Source: Olsenella_K absiana (GTDB lineage Bacteria > Actinomycetota > Coriobacteriia > Coriobacteriales > Atopobiaceae). From it: 64,000 bases of DNA. Both the position numbers and the translations under genes were made by a program. The stretch lies in assembly GCF_036408855.1 (NCBI RefSeq), contig NZ_JAZGJQ010000008.1, positions 30,102 to 94,101 on the forward strand, read 5' to 3'. Positions 31,108 to 37,914 of this stretch are shown here, piece after piece; within the stretch, counting starts at the first letter, position 1; each line of letters starts with the position of its first letter. A model generated the notes under the pieces. The model ran no database searches. It saw only the letters and a program-made list of their open reading frames with translations, and had not been told where the DNA came from.

Positions 31108-31129
31108 TGTAAACCCTTGACTTGTGGTT
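31095..31129. repeat. 13+13 bp perfect inverted repeat over the rpoB -35
   Basis: AACCACAAGTCAA and TTGACTTGTGGTT are exact reverse complements separated by 9 bases. On the minus strand the second arm contains the rpoB -35. On the plus strand the right arm also gives TTGACT, followed at 17 bp by TAGGTT, and the stem is followed by CTTTTTCC. It could be an operator, a divergent promoter pair, or a terminator of antisense transcription. Confidence 0.75.
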
Positions 31130-31223
31130 CTTTTTCCACTAGGTTTGCTTGAATACCCCTCTAGCTGCGCAATCTTCGTCGAGGTTGTGGAGCGGCTGTG
31201 AAGGCATGATTGCGAGCACAAAA

Positions 31224-31250
31224 AAGGCCGGCCCCGGTGGGGCCGGCCTT
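31224..31250 (-). terminator. Intrinsic terminator after rplL
   Basis: Perfect 12-bp stem AAGGCCGGCCCC / GGGGCCGGCCTT with a 3-base loop; on the minus strand it runs into TTTTTTTG. This textbook terminator starts 23 bases past the rplL stop and lies between rplL and rpoB, where many bacteria have a partial terminator. Confidence 0.92.
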
Positions 31251-31273
31251 CTCAGTAGGCGCGGAGTGCGAGC

Positions 31274-31648
31274 TTACTTGAGGGAGACGGAAGCGCCAGC
31301 CTCCTCGAGCTCCTTCTTGGCGGCCTCGGCCTCGTCCTTCTTGACGCCCTCCATGAGGGTGCCCTTCTTCTCGACGGCCTCCTTGGCCTCCTTCAGGCCA
31401 AGGTTGGTGAGCTTGCGGACGACCTTGATGACGGCGATCTTCTGGGCGCCGAAGTCGTCGAGGACGACGTCGAAGGAGTCCTTCTCCTCCTCGGCGGGAG
31501 CGGCGGCCGCAGGGGCAGCGGCGACGGCGGCGACGGGGGCGGCGGCGGAGACGCCGAAGACGTCCTCCAGCTCGTGAACGAGCTCAGAGAGCTCGAGGGC
31601 GGACATGCTCTTGAGAGCCTCGACGATCTCATCCTTGGTAACAGCCAT
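31274..31648 (-). CDS. rplL: 50S ribosomal protein L7/L12
   Basis: Multi-copy stalk protein that recruits translation GTPases. It has 124 residues: N-terminal dimerisation helix region ALKSMSALELSELVHELEDVFGV, an Ala-rich hinge, and the C-terminal domain with KIAVIKVVRKLTNLGLKEAKEAVE. It lies 70 bp after rplJ; the gap holds a small GGCACCC/GGGTGCC hairpin at about 31665-31683. A strong terminator follows. Confidence 0.98.
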   Translation of the reverse strand: MAVTKDEIVEALKSMSALELSELVHELEDVFGVSAAAPVAAVAAAPAAAAPAEEEKDSFDVVLDDFGAQKIAVIKVVRKLTNLGLKEAKEAVEKKGTLMEGVKKDEAEAAKKELEEAGASVSLK

Positions 31649-31718
31649 GCTGGTTCTCCTTTAAACGGGCACCCTCCTGGGTGCCTGGTCAAGACGTGCG
31701 AACGAACGTGCGCGGGGG

Positions 31719-32246
31719 CTAGGCAGCCTCCTTCTCCTTCTGCTCGGCGACCTGGCTGAGCGCGGTGACGAGACCACGAGCAGGGCCGGCGCAGACGGAA
31801 GCGATGCCGCGGAGCGGCGCCGCCAGGACGTACACGAGCTGGGCGACGAGCTCGTCGTGGGACGGAAGCTCGGCGTAGGCCTTCGCAGACTCGGCGTCGA
31901 GCGCCTTGCCGTCGGCGATGCCTGCGACCCACTCGATCTTCTTCAGGGCCTCGGACTCCTTCTTGATCGCCTTGGCGGCGTCGACGGGGTCGTTCTCGAA
32001 GAAGACGTAGGCGCAGGTGCCCTTCAGCTTGTCGCTGATGTCAGGCAGGCCCGCGTTCTTGAGGGCGATGTTCACGATGTTGTTCTTGTAGACCTTCATC
32101 GTGGAGTTCGCGTCCCTCAGGGCGTGGCGAAGCTCCTGGGTCTCCTTGACGGTGAGACCGCGGTAGTCAATCACGAAGACGCCCTTGGAGGACTCGAGGG
32201 ACTCGGTGACCTTCTGGAGCATGTCGATGTTTGCTTGTGCTGGCAT
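31719..32246 (-). CDS. rplJ: 50S ribosomal protein L10
   Basis: Base of the ribosomal stalk, binding L7/L12 dimers. It has 175 residues from MPAQANIDMLQKVTESLESSKG; the ATG at 32246 follows AAGGAGGTGTACTCA. Signature: VIDYRGLTVKETQELRHALR. It is preceded by an L10-type leader with an attenuator hairpin, through which L10 probably represses its own operon. Confidence 0.97.
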   Translation of the reverse strand: MPAQANIDMLQKVTESLESSKGVFVIDYRGLTVKETQELRHALRDANSTMKVYKNNIVNIALKNAGLPDISDKLKGTCAYVFFENDPVDAAKAIKKESEALKKIEWVAGIADGKALDAESAKAYAELPSHDELVAQLVYVLAAPLRGIASVCAGPARGLVTALSQVAEQKEKEAA

Positions 32247-32254
32247 TGAGTACA

Positions 32255-32458
32255 CCTCCTTGTAATGCGATCTGGCACGAACTGCCGCAGAGGATGCACT
32301 CCAAAAAGGAGGGCTCCGTCTGACGCAGCCAGACGGAGCCCCTGAAGTGACGCCTTCGAAGCTACCTCGGCAGGCGGGATACCCCATTGAGCCTCACGGC
32401 ACCGGCTGTCTCTGGCAGATAACGTGCAACGGTACGTATGCCCTTTCGGGCTCATAGC
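32255..32458 (-). ncRNA. L10 (rplJL) mRNA leader
   Basis: About 200-base leader between the rplJ promoter and start codon. It contains CTGCCAGAGACAGCCGGTG (minus strand, 32400-32418), matching the kink-turn and GACAG..GGTG sequence of ribosomal L10 leaders, where the L10-(L12) complex binds. It ends in an attenuator hairpin with a T-run. Seen: the motif and terminator. Inferred: autoregulation by L10. Confidence 0.75.
32303..32341 (-). terminator. Attenuator in the L10 leader
   Basis: Perfect 12-bp stem GGGCTCCGTCTG / CAGACGGAGCCC with a 7-base loop (32311-32341), followed on the minus strand by TCCTTTTTGG. Transcription stops here unless an alternative fold forms. It lies about 57 bases before the rplJ start codon. 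Confidence 0.82.
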
Positions 32459-32487
32459 ATTCTCGCAGCCCCGGCTGGGCTTGTCAA
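32459..32487 (-). promoter_or_regulatory. rplJ promoter
   Basis: Minus strand: -35 TTGACA (32482-32487), 17-bp spacer, -10 GAGAAT (32459-32464). It starts directly after the rplA terminator T-run. Confidence 0.7.
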
Positions 32488-32526
32488 CAAAAAAAGGCCG
32501 CCACGGGAGCCTGCTCCCGTAGCGGC
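32488..32526 (-). terminator. Intrinsic terminator after rplA
   Basis: Stem GCCGCCACGGGAGC / GCTCCCGTAGCGGC (one mismatch, 2-base loop) followed on the minus strand by GGCCTTTTTTTG. It lies 35 bases after the rplA stop and ends the rpmG-to-rplA transcript. Confidence 0.9.
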
Positions 32527-32561
32527 ACATTTTCTACACCCGAGAAGTACCTCGGGCTAGC

Positions 32562-33266
32562 CTACTCGGCCATGAAGTCGCGGGTGACGCTCGGGTCCAC
32601 CTTGACGCCAGGGCCCATCGTCGAGGAGACAACGACGGACTTGATGTACTTGCCCTTCGCGCTCGACGGCTTGACGCGCAGCAGCTCGGTCAGCAGGGCG
32701 CCGTAGTTCTCCACGAGCTTCTCGGTGTCGAAGGACGCCTTGCCCATGGGGACGTGGCAGATGCCGTAGCGGTCGGCGCGGTACTCGACGCGACCGGCCT
32801 TGAGCTCCTTGACCATCTTCTCGACGTCCATGGTGACGGTGCCGAGCTTGGGGTTCGGCATGAGGCCGCGGGGGCCGAGGACGCGACCGAGGCGGCCGAC
32901 CTTGCCCATCATGTTCGGCGTCGCGATGGCAGCGTCGAAGTCGATGTTGCCCTTCTGGACCTGCTCGACGAGGTCGTCGGAGCCGACGATGTCGGCGCCG
33001 GCAGCCTTTGCCTCCTCGGCCTTGGCGCCCTCGGCGAAGACCGCCACGCGGACGCTCTTGCCGGTGCCGTTGGGCAGGCTGATAGAGCCGCGGATGTTCT
33101 GGTCGGCCTTGCGGGTGTCGACGCCCAGGCGGATGGCGACCTCGACGGTCTCGTCGAACTTCGCGCTGGCGAGCTCCTTGACGAGCGCCATGGCTGCCTT
33201 CGGCGCGTAGAGCTTCTTCTCGACCTTCTCGGACGCGTTGTTGTACTTCTTGCCGTGCTTCGCCAT
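32562..33266 (-). CDS. rplA: 50S ribosomal protein L1
   Basis: 50S protein of the mobile L1 stalk at the E site. It has 234 residues from MAKHGKKYNNASEKV; the ATG at 33266 has a GAGGTAAGAG ribosome binding site, and the upstream in-frame extension lacks family similarity. Signatures: GSISLPNGTGKSVRVAVFAEG and GPRGLMPNPKLGTVT. It lies 87 bp after rplK. Confidence 0.98.
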   Translation of the reverse strand: MAKHGKKYNNASEKVEKKLYAPKAAMALVKELASAKFDETVEVAIRLGVDTRKADQNIRGSISLPNGTGKSVRVAVFAEGAKAEEAKAAGADIVGSDDLVEQVQKGNIDFDAAIATPNMMGKVGRLGRVLGPRGLMPNPKLGTVTMDVEKMVKELKAGRVEYRADRYGICHVPMGKASFDTEKLVENYGALLTELLRVKPSSAKGKYIKSVVVSSTMGPGVKVDPSVTRDFMAE

Positions 33267-33353
33267 TCTCTTACCTCCTGTGGTCACAGGGCGGCGTGGC
33301 CCTCCCACGTAGGCGCCCCGGGGGGCGCGGATTGATACTGCGAGCAGCTCCTG

Positions 33354-33782
33354 CTACTCGGCGATGGTGACGCCCATGGAGCGGGCGGTACCGGCGACGA
33401 TCCTCTTGGCGGCCTCGATGTCGTTGGCGTTGAGGTCCGGCATCTTGATCTCGGCGATCTTGGTGAGCTGCTCCTGCGTGAGCTGGCCGACCTTGTCGCG
33501 CTGGGGCACGCCGGAGCCGCTCTTGAGGCCGAGCTCCTTCTTGATCAGCTGGGCCGCGGGAGGGGTCTTGGTGATGAAGGTGAAGGAGCGGTCCTCGTAG
33601 ACGGTGATCTCGACGGGGATGATGTCGCCGGCCTTGTCCTTCGTCTCAGCGTTGAACTGCTGGCAGAACTGCATGATGTTGACCTGCGCAGCGCCCAGAG
33701 CGGGACCGACGGGAGGCGCGGGGTTGGCCTGGCCGGCAGGAATCTGGAGCTTGATGAAGTGCACTACCTTCTTCTTGGGCAT
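33354..33782 (-). CDS. rplK: 50S ribosomal protein L11
   Basis: GTPase-centre protein, needed for RelA activation and binding site of thiostrepton. It has 142 residues. Starts KKKVVHFIKLQIPAGQANPAPPVGPALG; the proline-rich N-terminal domain and the rRNA-binding C-terminal domain (LNANDIEAAKRIVAGTARSMG) are complete. It lies 98 bp after nusG. Confidence 0.98.
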   Translation of the reverse strand: MPKKKVVHFIKLQIPAGQANPAPPVGPALGAAQVNIMQFCQQFNAETKDKAGDIIPVEITVYEDRSFTFITKTPPAAQLIKKELGLKSGSGVPQRDKVGQLTQEQLTKIAEIKMPDLNANDIEAAKRIVAGTARSMGVTIAE

Positions 33783-33880
33783 GTTCCCTCCTAGGAACTC
33801 GTTGCTCTAACGAAGCTATGTCGCTGCCAGGCACAGAGAAGCATTCCTCACCGAATCAGTGGCTGGCAAGGTTGACCTGT

Positions 33881-34447
33881 CTACTCCAGGACGGTTACCT
33901 GGTCGAGGGTGAGCTCCACGGGCGTCTCGCGGCCGAAGATCATGAGCATGACCTTGACCTTGCCAGCCTCGAGGTTGACCTCGCTGACCTGGCCGTCGAA
34001 ATCCGCCAGCGGGCCGGAGACGACCTTGATCGCCTGGCCGACCTCGAGGTTAGTCGAGGTGCGCTTGGGAGTTGCCTGCTGCTTGGGACCGACGTTGCCG
34101 GAGCGGCGCATGATCTTGTCGTACTCGGAGCGGCGAAGCGGCATGGGCGTGCCGTCGATGCCGACGAACCCGGTTACGCCCGGGGTGTTGCGTACGACGG
34201 CCCAGGTATTGTCGTCCACCTTGCGGTGGTCTGCCTCGATGTGGACGAGGACGTAGCCCGGGAAGACCTTGGACTCCTTGGTGGTGCGCTCGCCACCGTC
34301 CTTGATCTCCGTGACCTCCTCCATCGGGATCTGGATGTTGTCGATCTTGTCCTCGAGGTTGTAGGTCTCAATCCGGTGCTCGAGGTCGGTCTTGACCTTG
34401 TTCTCGTAGCCGGAATAGGTGTGCAGCACGAACCAACGCTTAGGCAT
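33881..34447 (-). CDS. nusG: Transcription termination/antitermination factor NusG
   Basis: Binds the RNA polymerase clamp and links transcription to translation and Rho. It has 188 residues from MPKRWFVLHTYSGYENKVK, the classic NGN start. The KOW domain is near the C-terminus (VVSGPLADFDGQVSEVNLEAGKVKVMLMIFGRETPVEL). The ATG at 34447 is chosen because it begins at the NGN domain. It lies 2 bp after secE. Confidence 0.98.
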   Translation of the reverse strand: MPKRWFVLHTYSGYENKVKTDLEHRIETYNLEDKIDNIQIPMEEVTEIKDGGERTTKESKVFPGYVLVHIEADHRKVDDNTWAVVRNTPGVTGFVGIDGTPMPLRRSEYDKIMRRSGNVGPKQQATPKRTSTNLEVGQAIKVVSGPLADFDGQVSEVNLEAGKVKVMLMIFGRETPVELTLDQVTVLE

Positions 34448-34449
34448 TT

Positions 34450-34830
34450 CTACCCCCTCAAGCTCGTGAAGGCGACGAGCCCCGCTACGAAGCCCGTGTC
34501 GACGAGCCACACGCAGACGCCGAAGACGACGAGCATGGCGATGACGGCGAGCGAGTAGTTGCGCAGCTCGGTGCGGGAGGGCCAGACGACCTGGTGCATC
34601 TCGACGCGCACATCCTTGAAGTACGAGGACATGCGGGAGAGAGGCCCCCTCTTCTGCTTCTTCTCCGCACCCTTCCTAGAAGGTGCTGAACTCTTGCTGG
34701 CCTTCTTCACGTCAGCGCCCTTGGTAGGAGCGACGTCGACGCCGGACGCCTCATGGAGGGCCTCCAGCTCAGCGCGCTCCTGCTGCCGCGCCTTGCGGGC
34801 CGCCCTCTTGTTGCGTTCTTTCTTGGCCAT
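34450..34830 (-). CDS. secE: Protein translocase subunit SecE
   Basis: Small essential Sec translocon subunit that clamps SecY. It has 126 residues: a long charged cytoplasmic N-terminus (1-65), the amphipathic SecE signature FKDVRVEMHQVVWPSRTELRN and one membrane helix (YSLAVIAMLVVFGVCVWLV). The N-terminus is longer than the 60-residue minimal form, as is common in Actinobacteria. It lies between tRNA-Trp and nusG. Confidence 0.97.
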   Translation of the reverse strand: MAKKERNKRAARKARQQERAELEALHEASGVDVAPTKGADVKKASKSSAPSRKGAEKKQKRGPLSRMSSYFKDVRVEMHQVVWPSRTELRNYSLAVIAMLVVFGVCVWLVDTGFVAGLVAFTSLRG

Positions 34831-34900
34831 CCGTGCACCTCCTAAAACCTTTATTCATAGAAACCGGCTAACCCCGAAGGGAAAGCCGGTGGTCAAAAGC

Positions 34901-34976
34901 TGGCACGCCAGGAAGGATTCGAACCCTCAACAAACGGTTTTGGAGACCGCCGCTCTACCATTGGAGCTACTGGCGT
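34901..34976 (-). tRNA. tRNA-Trp (CCA anticodon)
   Basis: 76-base cloverleaf: acceptor ACGCCAG/CTGGCGT, anticodon stem GCGGT-ACCGT?-type arms enclosing loop CTCCAAA (anticodon CCA), T-arm with GGTTCGAATCC, encoded CCA tail. It lies between rpmG and secE and is expressed with them. Confidence 0.95.
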
Positions 34977-34990
34977 AGGTGGAAACTATT

Positions 34991-35140
34991 TTAGCGCGTT
35001 TCCTTGTGCACGGTGTGCTTCTGGCACCACGGGCAATACTTCTTCATCTCAAGACGCTCGGGGTTGTTAGCCTTGTTCTTGGTGATGGTGTAATTGCGAC
35101 GCTTGCACTCGGTGCATGCGAGAGTAACCATTGTACGCAT
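34991..35140 (-). CDS. rpmG: 50S ribosomal protein L33, zinc form
   Basis: Small 50S protein of 49 residues, usual length. Two zinc pairs, CTEC and CPWC, flank RRNYTITKNKANNPERLEMKKY. The ATG at 35140 has AGGAGG four bases upstream; the alternative ATG three codons later would start at VTLACTEC, which matches many homologues equally well. It is too short for most ORF callers. It leads the rpmG-tRNA-Trp-secE-nusG-rplK-rplA unit. Confidence 0.95.
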   Translation of the reverse strand: MRTMVTLACTECKRRNYTITKNKANNPERLEMKKYCPWCQKHTVHKETR

Positions 35141-35197
35141 GAGTCCTCCTGTATGGCAACCGCGAGCAAGACCACCTCGCCCGTGGCACGGGTAAAG

Positions 35198-35227
35198 AAC
35201 TTACCATTCTAGCGTGGGAGCTGTCAA
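35198..35227 (-). promoter_or_regulatory. rpmG-secE-nusG promoter
   Basis: Minus strand: -35 TTGACA (35222-35227), 18-bp spacer, -10 TAAGTT (35198-35203). About 60 bases upstream of rpmG. The -35 is perfect; the -10 is weak. Confidence 0.5.
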
Positions 35228-35326
35228 ACCCCATAGGCATCAAAGTCTAGGCGCCTACAAAACGTCCAAATATGAGTCCCAAAGTGTGACTCTGTATTCG
35301 TAACAAAGCATTGTTCAGTCATGCAA

Positions 35327-35356
35327 AAGGCCCGGCACCCAAGGGTACCGGACCTT
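35327..35356 (-). terminator. Terminator after tuf
   Basis: AAGGCCCGGCACCC pairs with GGGTACCGGACCTT (two mismatches, AA loop), and the minus strand continues GCCTTTTGC. It starts 20 bases past the tuf stop. Confidence 0.8.
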
Positions 35357-35375
35357 ACAACTCTAGATGCTAGAG

Positions 35376-36581
35376 CTACTCGACGATCGTGGAGACACGG
35401 CCGTCGCCGACGGTGTGGCCGCCCTCGCGGATTGCGAAGCGCAGGCCCTCCTCCATAGCGATCGGGTGAATCAGGTCGCAGGAGATGGTGACGTGGTCAC
35501 CCGGCATGGCCATCTCGACCTTGTTGCCGTCCTTGTCGGTCAGCTCGTAGATGTCGCCAGTGACGTCCGTGGTGCGGAAGTAGAACTGGGGACGATAGCC
35601 GGAGAAGAACGGGGTGTGACGGCCACCCTCCTCCTTGGTCAGGACGTAAATCTCACCGGTGAACTTGTGGTGAGGGGTGACGGTGCCGGGCTTGCAGATG
35701 ACCTGGCCGCGCTCGATGTCCTCGCGACGAATGCCGCGGAGCAGGATGCCGACGTTGTCGCCAGCCTCGCAGAAGTCGAGCGTCTTGCGGAACATCTCGA
35801 TGCCGGTGGCGGTGGACTTCTGGGTCTCCTTGATGCCGACAATCTCGACCGGGTCGTTGAGGTTCAGGACACCGCGCTCGACACGGCCGGTCGCAACGGT
35901 ACCACGACCGGAGATGGTCATGACATCCTCGATGGCCATGAGGAACGGCTTCTCGTCGTCACGGGCGGGCGTGGGGATGTAGGAGTCAACGGTGTGCATG
36001 AGCTCGATGATGGAGTCGACCCACTTCTGCTCGCCGTTGAGGGCGCCAAGCGCGGAGCCACGGATGATCGGCATGTTGTCGCCATCGTAGCCATACTCGG
36101 AGAGAAGGTCGCGGGTCTCCATCTCGACGAGGTCGATGAGCTCCTCATCGTCGACCATGTCGCACTTGTTCAGGAAGACGACGATGTACTTGACGCCGAC
36201 CTGACGGGCGAGGAGGATGTGCTCGCGCGTCTGGGCCATCGGGCCATCGGTAGCGGCGATGACGAGGATGGCACCATCCATCTGAGCGGCGCCGGAAATC
36301 ATGTTCTTGATGTAGTCGGCGTGGCCGGGGCAGTCGACGTGGGCGTAGTGGCGCTCCCAGGTCTCATACTCCTCGTGGGCGACGGAGATGGTGATGCCGC
36401 GCTGACGCTCCTCGGGAGCCTTGTCGATGTCCTCGAAGGGGACGAACGTCGCCTTGCAGCCCGGGGTCTCAGAGAGAACCTTGGTGATAGCGGCGGTAAG
36501 GGTGGTCTTACCGTGGTCAACGTGACCAATCGTTCCGATGTTTACGTGAGGCTTCGAACGATCAAACTTCTCCTTGGCCAT
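35376..36581 (-). CDS. tuf: Elongation factor Tu
   Basis: GTPase that carries aminoacyl-tRNA to the ribosome. It has 401 residues. G motifs: GHVDHGKTTLTAAIT, RGITISVAHEEYET, DCPGHADYIKNM and NKCDMVDD. Domains 2 and 3 are complete (RGTVATGRVERG; MPGDHVTISCDLIHPIAMEEGLRFAIREGGHTVG). It lies downstream of three tRNA genes and not next to fusA, as in the tufB arrangement of enterobacteria. Confidence 0.98.
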   Translation of the reverse strand: MAKEKFDRSKPHVNIGTIGHVDHGKTTLTAAITKVLSETPGCKATFVPFEDIDKAPEERQRGITISVAHEEYETWERHYAHVDCPGHADYIKNMISGAAQMDGAILVIAATDGPMAQTREHILLARQVGVKYIVVFLNKCDMVDDEELIDLVEMETRDLLSEYGYDGDNMPIIRGSALGALNGEQKWVDSIIELMHTVDSYIPTPARDDEKPFLMAIEDVMTISGRGTVATGRVERGVLNLNDPVEIVGIKETQKSTATGIEMFRKTLDFCEAGDNVGILLRGIRREDIERGQVICKPGTVTPHHKFTGEIYVLTKEEGGRHTPFFSGYRPQFYFRTTDVTGDIYELTDKDGNKVEMAMPGDHVTISCDLIHPIAMEEGLRFAIREGGHTVGDGRVSTIVE

Positions 36582-36643
36582 GCGCCGTCCTCCTTACATG
36601 AAACGGCCACCACGGCCGCTTCAATTACCTACCTGCTATATAT

Positions 36644-36664
36644 CTTCGGTATCGCTACCGGAAG
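36644..36664 (-). other. Hairpin and AT-rich spacer between tRNA-Met and tuf
   Basis: CTTCGGTA pairs with TACCGGAAG (one bulge) just downstream of tRNA-Met; the minus strand then reads GATATATAGC. This may be a tRNA processing hairpin. The TATATA could serve as a weak tuf -10, but no -35 is visible. A further GC-rich stem (GCGGCCGTGGTGGCCGT) lies in the tuf leader near 36605-36622. Confidence 0.35.
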
Positions 36665-36668
36665 AATC

Positions 36669-36745
36669 TGGTACCGGTGACTGGATTCGAACCAGTGACA
36701 TCGCGGGTATGAGCCGCGTGCTCTAACCAGCTGAGCTACACCGGC
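36669..36745 (-). tRNA. tRNA-Met (CAT anticodon)
   Basis: 77 bases, acceptor GCCGGTG/CACCGGT, anticodon loop CTCATAC between CGCGG and CCGCG, T-arm GGTTCGAATCC, encoded CCA. Elongator Met is the likely identity; a CAT tRNA can also be the lysidine-modified Ile tRNA, which sequence alone does not exclude. Confidence 0.88.
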
Positions 36746-36764
36746 AGGTGTGCCTGCTTGAAAA

Positions 36765-36840
36765 TGGAGCCCGCGACCGGATTCGAACCGGTGACCTCTT
36801 CGTTACCAACGAAGTGCTCTACCGACTGAGCTACACGGGC
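36765..36840 (-). tRNA. tRNA-Thr (GGT anticodon)
   Basis: 76 bases, acceptor GCCCGTG/CGCGGGC, anticodon loop TTGGTAA between CTTCG and CGAAG, encoded CCA. It sits between tRNA-Tyr and tRNA-Met in the tuf transcript. Confidence 0.95.
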
Positions 36841-36846
36841 ATGGAA

Positions 36847-36930
36847 TGGTGGGGATGCTTGGACTCGAACCAAGGAACCCAGAGGGAGCGGATTTACAGT
36901 CCGCCGCAGTTGCCGCTGTGCCACATCCCC
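36847..36930 (-). tRNA. tRNA-Tyr (GTA anticodon)
   Basis: 84-base class II tRNA with a long variable arm, acceptor GGGGATG/CATCCCC, anticodon loop CTGTAAA between GCGGA and TCCGC, encoded CCA. First gene of the tRNA-tuf transcript. Confidence 0.95.
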
Positions 36931-36990
36931 ATATTCCTTTCTCAAGCTCTTGCTCGTTCCGCCGTGGGGCGTCCCTTGCAAGCGGATGGT

Positions 36991-37019
36991 ATCTTACGCC
37001 CTGCCAAAACCCTTGTCAA
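36991..37019 (-). promoter_or_regulatory. Promoter of the tRNA-Tyr/Thr/Met-tuf unit
   Basis: Minus strand: -35 TTGACA (37014-37019), 17-bp spacer, -10 TAAGAT (36991-36996), about 55 bases upstream of tRNA-Tyr. Nothing else was recognised in 37020-37172. Confidence 0.9.
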
Positions 37020-37172
37020 CTGGAAGCCCCCGAAAGTTCGCGATGCTTTCGTGTGCCCCCATCAATCCTGCACAACTCTCACGACGCACCCCTAGCCACC
37101 TGCGGCTTCGCGATGTGGGTGGTTCGTCAGACGGCTCGCGGCAGGCATGGGGCGCACCTCGCCTACGAGAAA

Positions 37173-37194
37173 GGCCACGGGGTCACCCGTGGCC
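37173..37194 (-). terminator. Terminator after tRNA-Thr(TGT)
   Basis: GGCCACGGG pairs perfectly with CCCGTGGCC (4-base loop) and the minus strand continues CCTTTCTCG. It lies 13 bases past the tRNA. Confidence 0.8.
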
Positions 37195-37207
37195 TCGCGT
37201 GCGTCGG

Positions 37208-37280
37208 AGCTGGTGGCCGGGCTCGAACCGGCGACGACTAGTTTACAAGACTAGGGCTCTGCCAACTGAGCTACACCAGC
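37208..37280 (-). tRNA. tRNA-Thr (TGT anticodon)
   Basis: 73 bases, acceptor GCTGGTG/CACCAGC, anticodon loop CTTGTAA between CTAGT and ACTAG, T-arm GGTTCGAGCCC. The genome continues CCG after the discriminator base, so CCA is not encoded here, unlike the four other tRNAs in the window. It has its own promoter and terminator. Confidence 0.94.
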
Positions 37281-37288
37281 GCAGGAAC

Positions 37289-37318
37289 ATAGTAGCGCCT
37301 TCGCGCGCGCGCCGCCAA
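37289..37318 (-). promoter_or_regulatory. tRNA-Thr(TGT) promoter
   Basis: Minus strand: -35 TTGGCG (37313-37318), 18-bp GC-rich spacer, -10 TACTAT (37289-37294); the predicted start falls at about the first tRNA base. The GC-rich stretch between -10 and start that is typical of stable-RNA promoters is weak here. Confidence 0.6.
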
Positions 37319-37335
37319 CCCCCCGCCCCAGGGCA

Positions 37336-37914
37336 CTACAAGCGACCGAGCAGGCGGTTGAGCTTCTCGCGCGTCTCGGGATCGAGCCGGTCCTCCACCG
37401 TGAGGCGGTGGTGGCTGCGCTCCTCGCGCTCGCGCTCCACCTCGCGAGCGATCTCGTTCACGTCGTGGACGAGCACGTCGCTCGAGACGCGGGTCACGGG
37501 GATTCCGCCCACGGTCGCACGGATCGTGTTGTCCGAGGTGATGACCGTGACCTCCCTGGGCTGTCGGCGCGCCGTGGTGACGAGGCGCTCGATCACGCTG
37601 TCGGCGCTCTCGCCGGTCTCGGAAAAGACCACTCTCACGCCCGCCTTGGGGAGGTTGGGCCTGTCCGGCGAGACGTTACCCGCGGCGTCGAAGACCGCGA
37701 CGGCCTCGTAGCGCCCCTGCGCATAGGCGGCCACGTCCGAGACGAGCCTCTCGCGCGCAGCCTCGAAGGGGTCGGCGGTGTCCGACTCGTCCATGAGCGA
37801 GGTGTAGCGCTCGCCCTTGAAGATGACGTTGTAGCCGTCCACCACAAGGAGCTCCCTCTTTCCCGAGAGCCTGAGGCCCCCCTTGGGCGCCGCGCCGTTC
37901 GAGCCCCTAGACAT
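37336..37914 (-). CDS. YacP-type NYN-domain ribonuclease
   Basis: Predicted PIN-like endoribonuclease; the Bacillus relative (Rae1) cleaves mRNA in the ribosomal A site. It has 192 residues from the ATG at 37914. Core: LLVVDGYNVIF with a catalytic Asp, AVFDAAG, and VITSDNTIRATV. The start overlaps the rlmB stop by 8 bp; an upstream in-frame ATG (37986) would extend deeper into rlmB and is less likely. The C-terminus is highly charged. The neighbourhood (cysS-rlmB-yacP) is conserved in gram-positive bacteria. Confidence 0.85.
   Translation of the reverse strand: MSRGSNGAAPKGGLRLSGKRELLVVDGYNVIFKGERYTSLMDESDTADPFEAARERLVSDVAAYAQGRYEAVAVFDAAGNVSPDRPNLPKAGVRVVFSETGESADSVIERLVTTARRQPREVTVITSDNTIRATVGGIPVTRVSSDVLVHDVNEIAREVEREREERSHHRLTVEDRLDPETREKLNRLLGRL

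Noticed and set aside
27972..31112. A 1046-codon open frame on the plus strand antisense to rpoB
   Set aside because: High GC with strong third-position bias creates long open frames opposite real genes. The translation is Val/Leu/Asp/Gly-rich with no domain, and rpoB on the other strand is unmistakable. The same applies to long frames opposite rpoC (22525-24663, 24904-27792), clpC, lysS and the adhesin.
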